From the NCBI GenBank assembly GCA_002432555.1, contig DJFO01000029.1, positions 7,580 through 14,210 of the forward strand: DNA of 6,631 bases. The letters run 5' to 3'. Shown piece by piece: positions 5,441 to 6,631 of the stretch. The notes beneath the pieces are model-generated. The model made no database searches, had not been told where the DNA came from, and saw only the letters and a program-made list of their open reading frames with translations. Position 1 is the first letter of the stretch. Each line of letters opens with the position of its first letter. The position numbers and the translations under genes are program-made. Source of the DNA: Marinagarivorans sp. UBA5870 (lineage in GTDB: Bacteria; Pseudomonadota; Gammaproteobacteria; Pseudomonadales; Cellvibrionaceae).

Positions 5441-6079
5441 ATGGATCTTGAACAAATCCGCCGCGACTACCTTATGGGTGGGTTGCGGCGTGAAAACTTG
5501 AACCCCAACCCGTTCCTGCAGTTCGACTCCTGGCTGCAGCAGGCTTTGGCAAGTCAAATTCCCGATCCGACTGCCATGGTGCTGGCGACGGTGGACGCAG
5601 ATGGCCAGCCAGATCAACGCCTCGTCCTTTTAAAACAAGCCGATGCGGCTGGGTTTGTGTTTTACACCAACTACGGCAGTCGAAAAGCGCGGGACATAAC
5701 CGCCAATCCCAAAGTTAGCCTGCATTTTCCCTGGCATTGCATGGAGCGGCAAGTGCGTATTAGCGGCTCGGCGCATCGGCTGGAAATGTCGGAGTCGCTA
5801 AAATATTTCAATGCGCGCCCGCTCGATAGTCAGATTGCCGCTTGGGCGTCCGAACAGAGCGCGCCGATTCCTTCCCGGCGCTTTCTTCTGGAAGAGTTTC
5901 AGCGGATAAAGGAGAAATTTTCTGAGGGGAGGGTGCCCCTGCCGGAGTTCTGGGGCGGCTATAGGGTGCTGCCGCACAGGTTCGAGTTTTGGCAGGGCGG
6001 GGTCAGCCGGCTTCACGATCGTTTCGAATATCGTCTGACGGCAGACAAAACATGGCACATCAGCAGGTTGGCTCCATGA
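5441..6079 (+). CDS. pdxH: Pyridoxamine/pyridoxine 5'-phosphate oxidase
   Basis: This FMN-dependent cytoplasmic homodimer oxidises pyridoxine or pyridoxamine 5'-phosphate to pyridoxal 5'-phosphate, the last step of vitamin B6 synthesis and its salvage. It has 212 residues, against 218 in E. coli, and matches end to end. Visible marks are the N-terminal [14 protein letters not shown] (7-20), [11 protein letters not shown] (42-52), the FMN-contact segments QRLVLLK (59-65) and [10 protein letters not shown] (74-83), [10 protein letters not shown] (96-105), the substrate-side [15 protein letters not shown] (121-135), and the C-terminal signature [15 protein letters not shown] (181-195), whose Arg-x-His binds the PLP phosphate region. 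It ends in RLAP as usual. The ATG at 5441 follows GAGAG and matches the known N terminus. The stop codon overlaps the next gene's ATG, so the two form an operon. Confidence 0.97.
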   Translation: MDLEQIRRDYLMGGLRRENLNPNPFLQFDSWLQQALASQIPDPTAMVLATVDADGQPDQRLVLLKQADAAGFVFYTNYGSRKARDITANPKVSLHFPWHCMERQVRISGSAHRLEMSESLKYFNARPLDSQIAAWASEQSAPIPSRRFLLEEFQRIKEKFSEGRVPLPEFWGGYRVLPHRFEFWQGGVSRLHDRFEYRLTADKTWHISRLAP

Positions 6080-6631
6080 TGCGGTTTATCGATGTAGAGC
6101 GCCCTGGCGGCCCCGACGTTTTGAAGATGAAACGCGGCGCGTTGCCTACCTTTGACCAGGACGAAGTGCTAATCCAGGTGGCGGCCGTTGGCGTCAACCG
6201 ACCGGACATACTCCAGCGCGAAGGCCGTTATCCGGCGCCCGAAGGGGCTTCGCCGATTCTCGGTTTGGAAGTAGCCGGTTTTGTCGCCGCTGTAGGGCGC
6301 GACGCGAGCCCATGGCGAGTGGGACAAAGGGTCTGTGCTTTGACGAACGGTGGTGGTTACGCGGAGTTCGTCAGTGTGCCCTCGAAGCAGTGTCTGGCGG
6401 TGCCGGAGGCCCTGGATTTTGTCACGGCGGCCGCGCTCCCCGAAGCGCTTTTTACCGTTTGGAGTAACGTGTACGAACGCGGTGCGTTAGGGGTAGGGGA
6501 AACCCTGCTTATCCATGGCGGCAGCGGCGGCGTAGGCTCGATCGCCATTCAGATGGCGCGCATGCTCATGGATCGCGCCGCCTTCAAAGCCTTCGGGCAC
6601 CGCGATCAGCAGGTGGCGCGCCTCGCATATG
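6076..6631 (+). CDS. NAD(P)H quinone oxidoreductase, MDR superfamily (PIG3/zeta-crystallin-like), partial and interrupted
   Basis: This is the N-terminal half of a zinc-independent medium-chain reductase that would reduce quinones with NAD(P)H. Recognisable pieces are the GroES-like domain start [35 protein letters not shown] (36-54, the VN-D-QR family motif), PILGLEVAG (60-68), GQRVCAL and GGGYAEFV, then [15 protein letters not shown] and the cofactor loop [19 protein letters not shown] (about 145-163). After about 6567 the family pattern, in which a G-A-x-V-x-x-T-A strand should follow, is lost; the residues to the window end are unlike this family although the frame stays open. The ATG at 6076 overlaps the pdxH stop by 4 bp (ATGA), which suggests translational coupling. 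Family call firm; exact substrate unknown. Confidence 0.88.
   Translation, partial: MMRFIDVERPGGPDVLKMKRGALPTFDQDEVLIQVAAVGVNRPDILQREGRYPAPEGASPILGLEVAGFVAAVGRDASPWRVGQRVCALTNGGGYAEFVSVPSKQCLAVPEALDFVTAAALPEALFTVWSNVYERGALGVGETLLIHGGSGGVGSIAIQMARMLMDRAAFKAFGHRDQQVARLAY
6550..6631 (-). other. Fragment resembling the RCK-N domain of a YbaL/Kef-type K+/H+ antiporter (antisense contig tail)
   Basis: Reading the minus strand from 6630 downwards gives [19 protein letters not shown], then HEHAR and LN. This resembles the nucleotide-binding domain of YbaL-type CPA2 antiporters, whose E. coli segment (recalled, not searched) reads ECAKWLILTIPNGYEAGEIV followed by ARAKNP. The alignment needs no gaps over about 25 residues. 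The fragment meets the quinone oxidoreductase within about 6550-6570, where both readings are plausible. It is probably a foreign piece joined at the contig end, or else a rearrangement breakpoint. Confidence 0.5.

Noticed and set aside
5312..5617. N-terminal extension of about 100 residues on MobA
   Set aside because: It would overlap the start of pdxH antisense and adds sequence unlike MobA; the TTG start gives the normal family length.
1..6631. tRNA, rRNA, CRISPR array, insertion sequence or integron attC site
   Set aside because: No cloverleaf with a T-loop motif, no regularly spaced direct repeats, no transposase-like frame and no attC-type core sites were seen.

Overview
The window looks like a chromosomal segment from a gammaproteobacterium, most likely of the Cellvibrio/Saccharophagus/Teredinibacter type. 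Three things suggest this: PdxH and MobA read like close relatives of the gammaproteobacterial enzymes, a secreted beta-trefoil lectin carries a poly-serine linker of the kind common in those polysaccharide degraders, and promoter elements fit sigma-54/NtrC control. The taxonomic guess is inference; no rRNA or other marker gene is present.

Layout, left to right. (1) The 5' part of a NarK/NasA-type nitrate/nitrite MFS transporter on the minus strand runs off the left edge. Upstream of it is a very good sigma-54 promoter (498-514), and about 100-150 bp further up are two NtrC-like dyads three helical turns apart. (2) A plus-strand pair of poorly characterised genes follows: a 52-residue DUF3012 lipoprotein and, 12 bp later, a DUF1461 integral membrane protein. 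(3) Convergent to them is an outer-membrane beta-barrel of the alginate-export/porin type; its intrinsic terminator lies inside the last codons of the DUF1461 gene. (4) A gap of about 720 bp without a convincing gene contains a sigma-54-like palindrome and several hairpins. (5) A secreted lectin-like protein has a small cysteine-containing N-terminal module, a Ser7 linker and a three-lobed ricin-type beta-trefoil. (6) A 305-bp intergenic region follows, then mobA (molybdenum cofactor guanylyltransferase) on the minus strand. (7) Divergent from mobA are pdxH (PNP/PMP oxidase) and, overlapping it by 4 bp, an NAD(P)H quinone oxidoreductase of the medium-chain reductase superfamily.

How the genes fit together. 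NarK imports nitrate, and MobA makes the bis-MGD form of molybdenum cofactor that bacterial nitrate reductases use. The sigma-54/NtrC-like elements upstream of narK fit nitrogen-limitation control, so nitrate assimilation is the most coherent theme. The porin may belong to it, but that is less certain. PdxH and the quinone oxidoreductase are a separate housekeeping/redox operon.

The last ~65-75 bp do not continue the quinone oxidoreductase. Read on the minus strand they match the nucleotide-binding (RCK) domain of a YbaL/Kef-type antiporter, which points to a chimeric contig end or a real rearrangement breakpoint.
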